Source: Azadirachta indica (lineage: Eukaryota; Streptophyta; Magnoliopsida; Sapindales; Meliaceae). Taken from it: a DNA stretch of 64,000 nt. The notes below the pieces were generated by a model that worked only from the letters and a program-made list of their open reading frames with translations, searched no databases and was not told where the DNA came from. Shown in pieces: positions 45,110 to 56,914 of the stretch; the first letter of the stretch is position 1, and every line of letters begins with the position of its first letter. A program made the translations under genes and the position numbers. The stretch spans positions 9,572,367 through 9,636,366 of the forward strand of contig CM040446.1 of assembly GCA_022749755.1 (NCBI GenBank), in the 5' to 3' direction.

Positions 45110-48100
45110 ATCATGACCTTTTTCAAGAAGACAACCATGATGATGTAGGAACTTTTCTAGAAAATTCTTTAAGGAAAAGAAATGGCAAAAGTCAAACAAC
45201 TTTGCCAGAGCTTATGAAAGAAAAAAGTGATGGCCATAGGCTACTTATTGTATTTAATAAGAAAGGTCAACCAATAGATAAAACATCAAAAAAGTTGGGA
45301 AGCTTAATTGGTGTATTGGCACAAACAATAGTTCCAATCACATATTGCACATGGTTCAGAGTGCCAGAAGAACTTAAAGAAAATATATGGAGTTGCATTG
45401 AGGTTTGACATATGTCAATTCTTAATTATCATTTTTTATAATAATTAATTTACTTTAAATTTTTATTTCATGCTATTGTTTGCAGATGCATGTGATATTG
45501 ATAAAGCTTATAAGAAAAAGGCTTTATCTAAAGAGCAGGAAGATGGAAAGCTTTTAAAAATTGTCTTACATCGAAATATATATTGCCACACAGAAATGAC
45601 CCTGCTAGTTTGAAAAAACCACCGACACACTACAAATTTATTAAACAATCACATTGGCAATCATTTGTAAAGAGTAGATTGGCAGAAGATTTTCTTGGAA
45701 GCTAATTTAAATTTTTTTATATTTAATTTAATTTAATTTTAACTTAAAATTCTTACTATATTGTTGTAATGATATATATAGAGCCATAGAAAAGTTCAAC
45801 AAGAGAGGCAGAGACAAAACAAGTATAGATATCGACTTTCACGTCTTGGATATGCAAATAAAAAAGATAAATTGGTTACTGTTTAAGTTATTGATCAATT
45901 TATTTAATGTAAAGCATTTTACAAATTTTGATTTGAATGTCTACAGATACGTAAACTTGGAACAGATGAACAAATTGACCGTTCCGTTATTTAGATGCTT
46001 GATCATCAAACAAGAAAGGAGAATATGATAACGAGATTGTCAAATTATGTGCAGAAAGAATTGTAAGTTTGTTATTAATGTTGCATTTATTTATATATAA
46101 TTTATATTAATAATTAAATAAAAAGTATTTAATTTTCATTAAAAGTTTTTATTTATTTTGGCTTTCATCCTAATCCTTTTTACAAAAAAAAAAAACTATT
46201 TATCTATACTTTTGATAGGAAAAAATTACGGAACAAGTTAAATTGAGGAATGCTTGCATTGATGGCAACAATGACATTCTTACAATGGCATTACAAACTC
46301 CTGAACATTCAGGAAGTGTTAGAGGAGTTGGTCATTCCGTTACTCCATCTAGTTATTTTCACATGCCTAAACGTAATCATTATTTTGAGGAACAACAAAA
46401 GATGATGCAAGAGCAACAACATTTGTTGATTGAACAAAATAAGAGGATGTTGGAAGGAAATCAACAAATGCAAGAAAATTTGAAGTCATCTCAACGTGAA
46501 TTAGAAGCATTAAAAACAAGTAACCCAAAAGCCACGAGTTCTAATCAAGCCAATTGTGATACAACCATTAAGGTGACTAGTCATGAGATAAATACGGAAG
46601 CACAATATCAAGCTAATGATGATATAACTATAAAGGTAATAAATTTTTACTTATTCACTATATATATATATAATATTTGTATCTTGTTGTATAATATCTT
46701 TTTAATGAAATGAATGTGACATTTGAAAGGGAAAAGTATGCAAGCTTGCTATTGGCAACAGAGAGAATATAGTAGCTCATGGTGCAATTATGTCAACAAA
46801 TGATCCAAAAGCCACTATACACAGAATTCCCTTAAATGAAAATATACGTGTATCTATTCATATGGCAATAATTCCATTGGCCTCTTTACTAGTTCCTATT
46901 CTGGGTGAATTTGAAACCGTACAAGATGCTATTGGATCATTTGTCGCATGGCCTAGAGATCTTATTATACCATTGACTAATAAGGTAATTTACTTTTTAC
47001 TTTGTAATTTTCTCTCAATTATTTATTTATAATAGTTTTTTTTCTTAATATTTTGCTTCATCAACTTAGCAACCAAGCAAACAACCCAACAATTTAAGCT
47101 CAAAATCAGTGGAGCCACTTATAAACCTCGAAGTTCAATGTTTAACTCAGTCATATTGTTCTATGAAATCTATTGGTGTATATGCCAATAAAGCTATGCT
47201 TCCAAGTGACACCATTGAAGTAAGTATAAAAAAATATATTTTTGGGTAAGAATTTGTTGAGAATGTTACTCTAGGTATAATCCAAAAGTTTTTAAGCATG
47301 GACCTCATATCAGTTACTTGTATAGTAGTGTATATAAGGTAATTTAATATTTTCTTGATGAATATGTATCATTTTAACTTATTTATTGAGGATTAAAGAT
47401 ATAGATTTATTGTTATAATAACAAAAGCTTTTACTTTATTGTTAGGCACTTATACAATTACATCAAAGAAAGAAATTTGGTTGACATGACTAGATTTGTG
47501 AATCCACATGATATTGCTTCAATCGGTAGGAAAATAGAAGCTGATAGAGTACGTTCAATCGCAGAAAGGATAAGACATGCAAAGATGAATCAGATATTTT
47601 TTGTTCCATATTATCATGAGTATGTATTTTCATTATATTATATGATTATATATTTAATTATTAATTGTTGAGTATAATTTATTTCAACTAATGCATTTAT
47701 TATATATATATATATTTACCATCAATATAGATTTCACTGGATGTTGGTTATTATTGATCCATATAATGACATCACATATTATTTTGACTCACTTCAAAAT
47801 AAAATTGTTTCGGACATCAAGCAAGTTGTTAATAAGTAAGTACAATTTGTAATATATTTATTTGCATTAAGATATATTTTTTCTGTTCATTTGACATAAT
47901 TTATGATATTCGTTTTCCTTTTCCTATCATTTCTTTGTTTTTTCTTTTTGAAAAAAAGAGTCATGAAGATGTTCAATGTTCGATCACAAAGAATTAGAAG
48001 AAAGATACCGATTTAGAAGAAAATCAATGTAAGTACATAAAAATTATATTATTGACTATTTTTTTGAAATTTTTTTCTTTGATTCATAAGTAACAGAGAT

Positions 48101-49290
48101 AACCAATCTTTAAATTATGGTAGCCAATTCTAAAATTAGAACAAATAATTTGTCAATGCATCAAAACTTAACCTAATAAATATTCTTAAGAAAAAGTTAA
48201 TAATAATTTAGCTTCTTTTTTTTTTAATTTCTAGGGGAGGGGGAGGTGTTGGGGTAAGATATTTTTTTTGGGCCAACAACCTGCTACTATACATACCAAC
48301 ATTTTCTAATGTCTGTATGAGTAAAGTGGGATATAAAAAATTAACCATCAACTATTTTCAATCCTTTTTCTTTATTTACATAGATAATATCATTCATTTG
48401 ATTTTCTCCAATATTTTATTTACTTTCTTAGGCCATACATGTTTGACAACATTGGAAATATACATTAATAACATACATATCAGTTAGTAAACATTGGTCT
48501 ATCATTGGTTATTCAAATGTCTCAAAAGAAAAATATTATTGACTATTGATCAATTTAAATTAGCATGAAATATATATTAAATGAATGGAATTGAAAACTA
48601 GGAATTCTTTAAAACTAGAGGTAGGTCCAAAATTAAAATAACTCATCAATCATTCACATCATCTTTAAGAATAATCTAATGAATGATATAATTATAATTG
48701 GTACATACTTTGAATCTTTTTGTTTCATATATCAGTCAAATTAATACTTACACATTAAAAAGAAAAAAACAATACGTGGTACATATATACTATCACATTA
48801 TATATATATATATTTGGTTATTGATCTGCTGGTACAACTTTTACTAACTAATATGCTAATATGCTATATATGTACACACCATCTTCATATGACTTTATGA
48901 CGGAAAATAATTTAGATTTTTATTATTTGAACAATTTTTTTCGTTGTTTTATGTTAATTAAAATATACTCGATTTTTTTTTTTTTTAAATTTTTGGTAGT
49001 GTCCTAAACAACCCACAAATTCAGAGTGTGGGTATTATGTAATGAAGTATACGAAAGATATTATTGAAGATCCAAATATTTCTATCCAACAAAAGGTTAG
49101 AATTATAACTTTGCAATTATTTCACTTATTTTATTAATTTTTTATAACATGCATGACTTCTAATCTTATTTTATTTTAATTTTATTATGTGTAATATCTT
49201 GTGCAGTTCAAAAAAAAATGTTCATACAAACAAGAAGAGATAGATGAGATGAGAAAAAATTGGGCTGAATTTGTTCTATCAATTTTGTAA
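45110..49290 (+). CDS. Second CACTA gene: Transposase_24-like region, coiled coil, DUF8039-like region and Ulp1-type cysteine protease
   Basis: Predicted coding exons with GT-AG borders are about 45110-45402, 45486-45705, 45779-45885, 45946-46061, 46220-46635, 46731-46984, 47071-47220, 47245-47340, 47446-47619, 47731-47836, 47960-48028, 48998-49096 and 49207-49290. The first four carry En/Spm-type blocks (PITYCTWFRVPEELK, GRWKAFKNCLTSKYILP, HWQSFVKSRLAEDFL, RYRLSRLGYA). 46243-46330 reads LTMALQTPEHSGSVRGVGHSV, and a Gln-rich coiled coil follows. 46731-46984 has KLAIG, FETVQDAIGSFVAWPRDLI (DUF8039-like). The C-terminus is a Ulp1/C48 peptidase with His in FHWMLVIIDP (47735-47737), Asp in YYFDSL (47786-47788), Gln (49009-49011) and Cys (49027-49029) in CPKQPTNSECGYYV. 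Only two clear nonsense codons appear: TAG 45992-45994 and TAG 48014-48016, each at an expected Trp. Frame joining in exons 2, 3 and 8 is uncertain. It may have been expressed recently. Confidence 0.8.
48030..48997 (+). other. Long intron in the protease part of the second CACTA gene
   Basis: At 968 bp it is much longer than the other introns and separates the Asp-containing exon from the Gln/Cys exon. It is AT-rich with a G-rich spot at 48234-48258. It may contain an insertion; I see no clear ends. Confidence 0.5.
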
Positions 49291-49945
49291 TTGAAATAAT
49301 TGTATTTTTTTAATTCTTTTGTTTTAGTTATATTTTTCAATTTTACCCAACGAATTTTGATGGATATATTTGATTATAAATCTATTGATCTACTTTTTAT
49401 TCAATTTATTAAGTCATAAATTAATTGATAAGTGCATTGACTTAAAACTATGGCAAAGACTACAAAAGACAAGGTTGCTACTTGTTAATTATCAAGCTCC
49501 CTACTGCTTGACTGCTTGTTGCTAGTTCTGCTTCCTGTTATTAGCTATGTTTTTTCTTTTTCTGTTATTTTCTTCTCCTACTGTTACTTTAATTGTTGTA
49601 GCCGTTTCTGCTATAGTTTATTGTTGTTTCAACTAAGTATTGATAAAGTTGTAAATAGATATTACTGTAAATACTGTTGTTGGGAGATACTTGTTTCTTT
49701 TACAGCTGCTATTTTTAGTTTTATAATTAGTGGATAAAACAGCTATGTATGTGATATCTAGCATCAGCTTACTGCTGTTTCTGGTTCATGATTTGCTGCT
49801 GTTGTGCTATTGTTTATATTTGCAATTTGTAATGATACGGACTCTTTTAATTTAGACTTTTTTTTAATCAATGTTTAATATATTTTTAAACAATTAATAA
49901 GATACACATATGTATAAACTATTGAATGATATTATTGTCTTGTAC

Positions 49946-49983
<38 letters not shown>

Positions 49984-50039
49984 TATATGTATATGTATAT
50001 TTTTTGATAAATTAATTTTTATTTAATCGAATGTCGTTA
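49291..50039. other. 3' flank of the second CACTA gene with TGCTG-rich stretch
   Basis: 49500-49830 repeats the ctgcttgttgct-type low-complexity sequence seen at 39120-39490 and 43780-44340. A (TA)n repeat lies at 49945-49995. Confidence 0.5.
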
Positions 50040-50406
50040 TAATAATCATTTTTTTGTTATTTTAAGAATTATAATTTTAAAAAATTTTAATAACTGTTAA
50101 AAATTGTCTTTTTATATATCTAAAAATATTATTAAAAGTAAATTTCTTATAAAATTTTAATAACTGTTAAATATTGTCCTCTTATAATTTAAGTATTGTT
50201 GTAAACTGTTCTCTTATAAATTCGAGTACTATTTAAAATTGTTTTCTTATAAATTTAAAAACTAATAAAACAGTCTTCTTATCATAACAAAAGAGAACGA
50301 TTTTTGATATTTTAAAACATGTCAAAAGAAAACGGTTCGTAATATGTTCTAAAAGAGTTTTTAAAACACTTTATAATAGTTTTAAATGTATAATAGTTTA
50401 GTAGTG
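50040..50406. repeat. Right subterminal repeats and terminus of the CACTA composite
   Basis: A core close to taaantgttctcttataaattt recurs about every 35-70 bp between 50090 and 50280. 50310-50345 contains aaaacggttcg. The terminus TTTAGTAGTG is at 50397-50406. Confidence 0.6.
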
Positions 50407-51381
50407 TAAAGTTATAAAAATTTAATAATGATCATAATTTATAACAATTTTCTCTGGTATATCGAGCAAACAGTACAATTAAAAATAAAATATCTAAAAA
50501 GTAAAGACATGAGTACCAATATAACACCTAAAATAAAATAGAATAATAGAAAAACACATATCCTATGCGAATATTTATAGATATTTCATAATTTTTATAT
50601 ACTTACCATATTCTAAGCAAATATTATACACTCATATCATATCTTTACTATATATTTTATTACACTTATAGGCTCTTTACCATAATTAAGCGTAGTAGGG
50701 ACTGAAATATTACAATAGAATAAATCCTATCTTGATTTATATTTTGACAAAGTTTATACAGGAACAAAAATATTATTATTTAAAGAGATGCTAACGAGAA
50801 ATTAGGCAAACTTAGATAGTTATTTTGTAAGAAAATAAGAATTTAGGAGCATTCATGAAATATTAGAAAGAAAATAAAAAATTTCAGCTAGATTAAAATA
50901 ATAAATTATAATATCGAAACTAAATGTGTTGTTGTATGCTAACAACTATATGTTTTTTATATTCTTATTTAATAATTGAATTTAATTTTTGTTTAAAATC
51001 TATAAAAGAATAAAATTTTTATTATTTTTATTTATAATAAGTACAATATGCATGTATTTTTTATAATTTCTTTTAATAGTTATATTAATTATGAGTTTGA
51101 TAATTTTTTAAGAAAAAAGATATTTTATATAACATAATTTTAAAATAAATTCATAATAATGAATTGTTATTAAATTTTATTGAAATAATAAATTAGGACA
51201 TAAATGTTTTTTGTTTTAATATTTTAGTCCCCCAATATATTATGGATAATAATATTAGGGATAAATTATTAAAATTGAGAAACTTATTTTCAAATTTAAT
51301 ATTTCAATAAACATTGGGAGTAAAATATCACCCAGTCAAACTAACAAAAGTTTTAAGCTAATAAACTAAAATTTGAAGCCA
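50407..51381. other. AT-rich intergenic DNA
   Basis: No gene or well-defined element seen. Confidence 0.5.
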
Positions 51382-51622
51382 GTCTTGATCTTTTGTATGC
51401 TGAACTTTCAAGAATCCATTAAGATATAGTATAGCTTAAAATGAAAAGTTGAGATTGTATTTCATAAATTTTATCAATTAACCACCACAATTTATTTTAT
51501 TTAGAGATAGAAAGATAGAATTGATTGATAAAATTTATTAAAATATAATATAAATATTTTATTTTAAGTCATGTCACGTATCAATGAATCCTTAATAGTT
51601 CAGCATACAAAAAGATCAAGAC
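51382..51622. mobile_element. 241 bp MITE with long terminal inverted repeats
   Basis: The left arm starts gtcttgatcttttgtatgct and the right arm, inverted, gtcttgatctttttgtatgc; similarity continues for about 100 bp per arm around a short loop. It carries no coding capacity. It lies directly beside the Athila LTR start. I cannot assign its superfamily because no convincing target duplication is visible. Confidence 0.75.
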
Positions 51623-51628
51623 ATCCAA

Positions 51629-53398
51629 ATCTAATAAATTAAAGGCCTCTAATAGGAATATGTGTTAGTTTTGAGAGTATTTGAGTCATTTTCAATGCTA
51701 TTTGCCTCTTGTTTTACAAGTGCATGAAGCTGGCTTGAGACCATGAAGGAATCGATTAAAATTCTGGAAGTTGGATCTTTAAAGATAAGCAAGGTAGGAT
51801 AGACATCGTGGCATGAAGAGCTAAAAGCCGCGACACTAGAAGGCAGGAGACAACGTGAAACTAAACATAAGTGCCACGGCATTGAACTGTGGAAGCCGCG
51901 ATGCGGGTGATGAAATTGTAGACCTTGTACCCAAGAGTGGACCCCGCAAGATGGAAAGGTAGAGGTCGCAGCGCTGAGACTTGAACCTGATTCTTTTTCT
52001 TACATTTGAGTGCTGCGACATTTAACTAATGCCGCAATTCATAAAATTTACTTTTTCTCGTTAGATATAAATAGAACTTGCTTAGGTGGAAAAAAAAAGG
52101 GGAGACAGTTCGGTTATTTTCTATTTTCCTTTAGCAAAAACAAGGAGATTTGTGAAAGAGCAACAAAGGGGAAGAGGAGATGGACATCGGCAAAGCACTT
52201 CATTCATTTTTTCCTTCATCTCTTTCTCTTTTAATTTCTTTGTGAACTTTTTATGAAGATGAGCCTTTTGTGGATTATGTTTTCCATTAATATGACGAAC
52301 TAAATTTATTTTCCAGGATTGCAATTAGAACTCAACATATAGCTTGAATTTATATCTTCTCTCCTCGATTTATATTGATAAGTTTGAATTGTTTGTTCTA
52401 TTCTAATTTTAATGCTTCTAGTTAAGCCATTAATTAGATTGATTTGATAAGCTTAATAAACTTAGAAAAGGAAAATTTGTGTTTATCCTTAAATAGAGTG
52501 ACACATGATCAATGTGTAAAAACCATGAAATCATATAGTTATGCTTAGCGAAAAAGCCCACGCCCAGACCGGCTTGAGAAAAACCCAAATTTTAGAGTAA
52601 GGTTAAATACGGAATGGGGTAGGTCTAAGCTTTTTTGTTAAAGTCCAGTCAAATTTGAGTCAATTAGGTTTTAATTAGTTCGATGCCAGGTTCAAACTGG
52701 GTTAGGTCAAAACCTAGTCCGAAAACAAAAAACAATTCTTATAATAATATTTCGAGCTTTTAAAAGCCTTAATATAAGGCTCAACTCCAAACTGAGTTAG
52801 GTCAAAACCTGGCCCAAAAATATTGAATCTGGGTCTGGGTCAAGCTTAATTAAAAACAAATGAACCCAGTTCTAGGCTGAGTTTTTATAAACCCAACCCA
52901 AACTTAGGTTTTTGTCAATCCTGCATGTAAGATAGGAATATACTTACATGATATGTGTAACCATTAAGAAGTCTAAACGTAATGAATTTTATCTTAATTT
53001 AATTCTCATAGCAATATAGTGAGTTAGTTAAGGAATATACGTTTGCTTGACCGTCACGAGAGAATCGTAGATAAATTAGAACTCTTGGTTAATAATTCAA
53101 ATTAATTAATTAATAAAGTGAGAGAAGAGGGAGATTCAAGTAAATTGTTGAGGAAAAATTGTAATTATAGATTTCATCGTATTGGTTGCTTGATCCATTA
53201 CCTTATTTTGTTATTTTCTTCTTTAATTTAATTTAATAGTCATCTAATAATGCTTAATTATTTATTTAAATAACATTAGGTCAAGACAATTTTAATAATT
53301 AGCAAAACTATTAGTGACAAATTTCTTTGGGAATGATATTGACTTATCAATATATTATTTGTTACTATAGCGTGTACTTGAGTTACAAAATTGTCAAT
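51629..53398 (+). repeat. Solo-like Athila LTR, same family as 18107-18282 and 19790-20300
   Basis: The start (ctaataaattaaaggcc) matches 18124-18140, and the end (attgtcaa after a gcgtgtacttga phrase) matches the inverted fragment at 19790-19830. Near 51800-52030 it has a GC-richer section with gccgc and gcggc phrases. No Athila internal sequence flanks it, so it is probably a solo LTR. An insertion of about 395 bp splits it (52532-52926). Confidence 0.65.
52532..52926. mobile_element. Short insertion of about 395 bp within the Athila LTR
   Basis: The homologous inverted LTR copy (20240-20290) is continuous across this point. The inserted DNA is rich in aaaccc/gggttt-type phrases (for example cccaacccaaac near 52898). 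It is non-coding and unclassified. Confidence 0.55.
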
Positions 53399-53414
53399 AA
53401 TTATTTTATAATAT

Positions 53415-54360
53415 CTTTATAGGGAAATTAAGACACACCCTTGAAGTTTACCTCAAATGACATATACCTAAAACGTTTGAGATAAAGAAATACCCCTTTA
53501 ATGTTTGAACAAAAGACAAATACCTCCCCGAAATTACTAATCTCTATACAAAATGATTATTATGCTCTTAAATATTTCAAAGGCATATAAACAGATTATT
53601 TTATCCCTATTATTAATACATAATGACTAATATAACCTTTTAAAATAATATAATAAATTATATCTTTAATTAACAGTAGTCATTTTAACAATTATACTTT
53701 AATTTTTTACAATTTATCATAAAATATTATTATTTTAGATAATTTAATTTGTACTAAATTAATTTATTATCCAATAGATAATGTTATTTTTATTAAATTA
53801 ATTTATTGTAAATAAATAATTAAATATATTACAAATAAAATTAATTTTTTATGTGAACAAAACACAAGTTTTTCCTTAAATTAATATTATTTGAAATTTA
53901 TTTAATATTTTATGCACAATAAATAATATAATAAGAATAAAATTGTCTCAATTTATGTAAGTTTATGATATTGAATTTTCATGTGCATGAAACACAATTT
54001 TTTTAAACTAATATTATTTAAGATCTATTTTAATAGTTTATGTACAATGAATTAATCTAAAATAACAATGATTTAGGATAAAATTATAAAAAACAATTAA
54101 GGGTATAGTTGTTAAAAGAAATAAATTAAAGATATAATTTATTATGTTATTTTAAAATTAAAAGGTTATATTAGCCATTATATATTAGTAATAAAAATAA
54201 AATGGTTCATTTATAAATTTTTTAAATATTTAAGGATACAATAGTTATTTTACATTGAAATTAATAACTTCAGAAGTATTTATTTTTTATCCAACATCAA
54301 AGTATTTATTTTTCTCAAATATTTAGGGTTATATATGTTTGGATGAAACTTGAGGGAGAT
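53415..54360. mobile_element. Foldback element with arms of about 400 bp
   Basis: The left arm (from ttgaagtttacctc) and the inverted right arm (from ctcaagtttcatcc) share many ordered phrases: aaatacttc/aaatacctc, ctaatataaccttttaa, aataaattatatctttaatt. The centre is AT-rich and non-coding. The size and long arms resemble MULE-type foldback MITEs, but the family is not established. Confidence 0.65.
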
Positions 54361-56914
54361 ATCTCTAGATATCTCTTAATATTTCTATCTTTACAAATTC
54401 CTAAAGTTTCCAGAATGCTGTAGTTTTTCCAAACTTCAACGAATTTCCTACAACAAAATTATTTAACCAATGATGGTGAAATATTACCTCATGAACTTGA
54501 CAAATATATACCTTCTTAAATATACATTTCCTACTTAATATTGAAGGAAAAGTTGGATAGTTCAATGACAGTTATCCATTCAAATGTGGTCCAATTTCAC
54601 CTTAATTATTTCACATGCAAAATGTCTTGTCTTCTGTCTTCTTTTCTTTCGTTGACTAGTCTCTTTGAAACTAGATTGTACTAAATATAAGTAATTGGTT
54701 TTTGTTTTCTCTCTCTCTTTGTGTTCTTGAGAGGATGAATAGATATATATAGAAGCAAGTTATTGTTTTATTAGGTGGGAAGGTGGGATTTTGATTTCAA
54801 CATTGAACACTTGATGATAGGCTTCACATGTCATGTCTAACAATAAATCATATCTGGTTATCTGCTTTTGTAGTGTAGTGGGACGTAGCCGCAAGAATTA
54901 ATTCTAAAAAAAATTTGTACATTACATTGTTAATAGTGACTTCGAGCGATTTGCATGGAATATTGTTAAATTTTCTTTTAATTAAACTACTAACATTCCT
55001 AATTAGGATTCTACTAAAAATTCACATAATCATTATTACAGTACATCTCAAACATTAATATATAAATAATGTGATTTCTATTTTCAAATTAAAAAGATAT
55101 ATCTATACACGTTTAAGGTGAGATTCACACGATGAGAGGACGTGTCTTATCGTCCAACTAAAAGCTGGATGACATTGTAAACTTAACCCGTGGGATTCTA
55201 TCTTCCAGGTCTTACTCCGGAGACTTGGAGACTCTTATAACGACAAGAGCCCTGCAACTGCAAGCAATACTGCTAGTAGTTTTCATCAGAAAGTCTTAAG
55301 TCATCAAATCATTGAATACAATTTCAATTTGTCATGTTCCATAGCATGCATGAAGCTGGTCTCATTACTTCTCAAAATATGTCGTGGCGTGGGCCATGTA
55401 ATATATAAAAAGTAGATTTTCCTTCCATTCCTCTTCATCATTCGGTTCAATTCATTTGCATCTGCATATATGTACATGCTTCCTTTTGGTATATAATTTT
55501 ATATATATCGTTTTTGTCATAAAGCTCCTACAAAAAGTATGGCACTTTAGTGGGTGTTTTTTCTTTCTATCAACTATTAAATTATAGACAGAGTGTTAAA
55601 TATTTGGAAAATATTACTCCTAACAAAAAAAAAAAAGTATACTTGAATATTGTTAATAATAAGTATTTATCTTTTTTTTTTTTGAATAAGAGAAATTTAA
55701 TTTATGATATTATTGAGATAGATTTCTCCTAAATATTACAAAGATGGCGACAATATTACGTATTTCGATTGAAATAGCTAGTTTATATACTTGCGGAGAA
55801 TTTGTTATTAATTACAAATCTCATTGTAAATAAATACAATTTATAGACAAGAAATGAGAATAGTACAAAAATGGGGATAAAAGTTCTATAAAGTAACATG
55901 GAGGGAGGTGAGGGGAGGGGGAAGTCTTTTCTTGAATCCGTATCAACCAAAATCCGATTTGTCGACCCACTCCCACGTGGGCTAGTCTTCCTAATTTGAC
56001 TCACTCACCTTATACTGACAGAAATGTGATCAAGTTTTGTTTTTTATTTATTTTTAAAAAAATTGACAGACACACTACTTATGTATAGGATAATAAACAG
56101 ATATTCTAATATTTAAAATAAATAAATACTCTCTTAAATTTGATTAAATAGGTAAGTATCCCATAAATTATTATATAACTATAAAATGACTATTTTATTT
56201 TTAGATAGTTAGAAATCATATTAATTGATTATTTTAATCTAATTATTAATACATAATAATCAATATATCTTTATAATTTATTTTTTAATATTTATGTATT
56301 CAAATATTTTTATAATTAGTCTCTAAATTATTATTAATATTTTAAATAATTTTATTTCGTCATTATATTAATAATATTCATTTTTTTTAGAATATTTGAT
56401 TTGAAATTATAAAAGTTATTCAAATTTATTTTATTTATAAATTAATAGAGTTACATATAAATTATATAAATATTCTCAATATTATAAATAATATATTAAT
56501 ATAATAAAAATATTATTTAGGTTTTATTTTAATTGATTTGGGTTATAACTTAAGAATATTTGGTTATAAATTGCAAAAATCATTTAAGTTATTTTATTTA
56601 TGAATCAATATAATTATGTATAAATTATGTAATTATTCTCAAAATTATAAATTATGCAAACAATTAAAACAAATCAAAACTAATATTTGAATTTTATGAA
56701 TATATTATTTATATAATATTTTTGATATATAAAATCCAAATATTCAATATGACATCTTTATTTATTGAAAATATTCTCAAAATATAATTTACATCATCCA
56801 AATATTATTGGAGATTTATTTTATTTGACTAAGTTACAAATTAATATGACAGAGTAAATAATCTTATCAAGATTAGTTTGCTGCTTTTAATACAGGAATT
56901 TATTTATAATAAAC
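54361..56914. other. Intergenic AT-rich region with a possible half foldback copy
   Basis: 56090-56300 resembles the left arm of the 53415-54360 element (aaataaatactctct, ctattattaatacataataa order). 55100-55300 is noticeably less AT-rich than its surroundings but has no convincing open frame. A short hypothetical frame at 55783-56004 (minus) is not supported. Confidence 0.4.

Larger units (their letters stand above)
26797..50406 (+). mobile_element. Putative composite CACTA (En/Spm) transposon carrying two element genes, a CRF pseudogene and nested retroelement pieces
   Basis: The left end reads ACTACTAGAAAAC (26797-26809), missing only the first C of CACTA. The right end on the minus strand reads CACTACTAAACTATTA (50406-50391). 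Both are flanked by the triplet taa (26794-26796 and 50407-50409), a possible 3 bp target duplication. Subterminal repeats follow on the left (26845-27400) and precede on the right (50040-50395). They share a core close to cgttttcttttnnacatnttt. Both transposon genes are on the plus strand, reading towards the right end. About 12 kb between the left end and the first gene is filled with nested Athila pieces and the CRF pseudogene. An alternative is that the left end belongs to a different CACTA copy. Confidence 0.5.
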
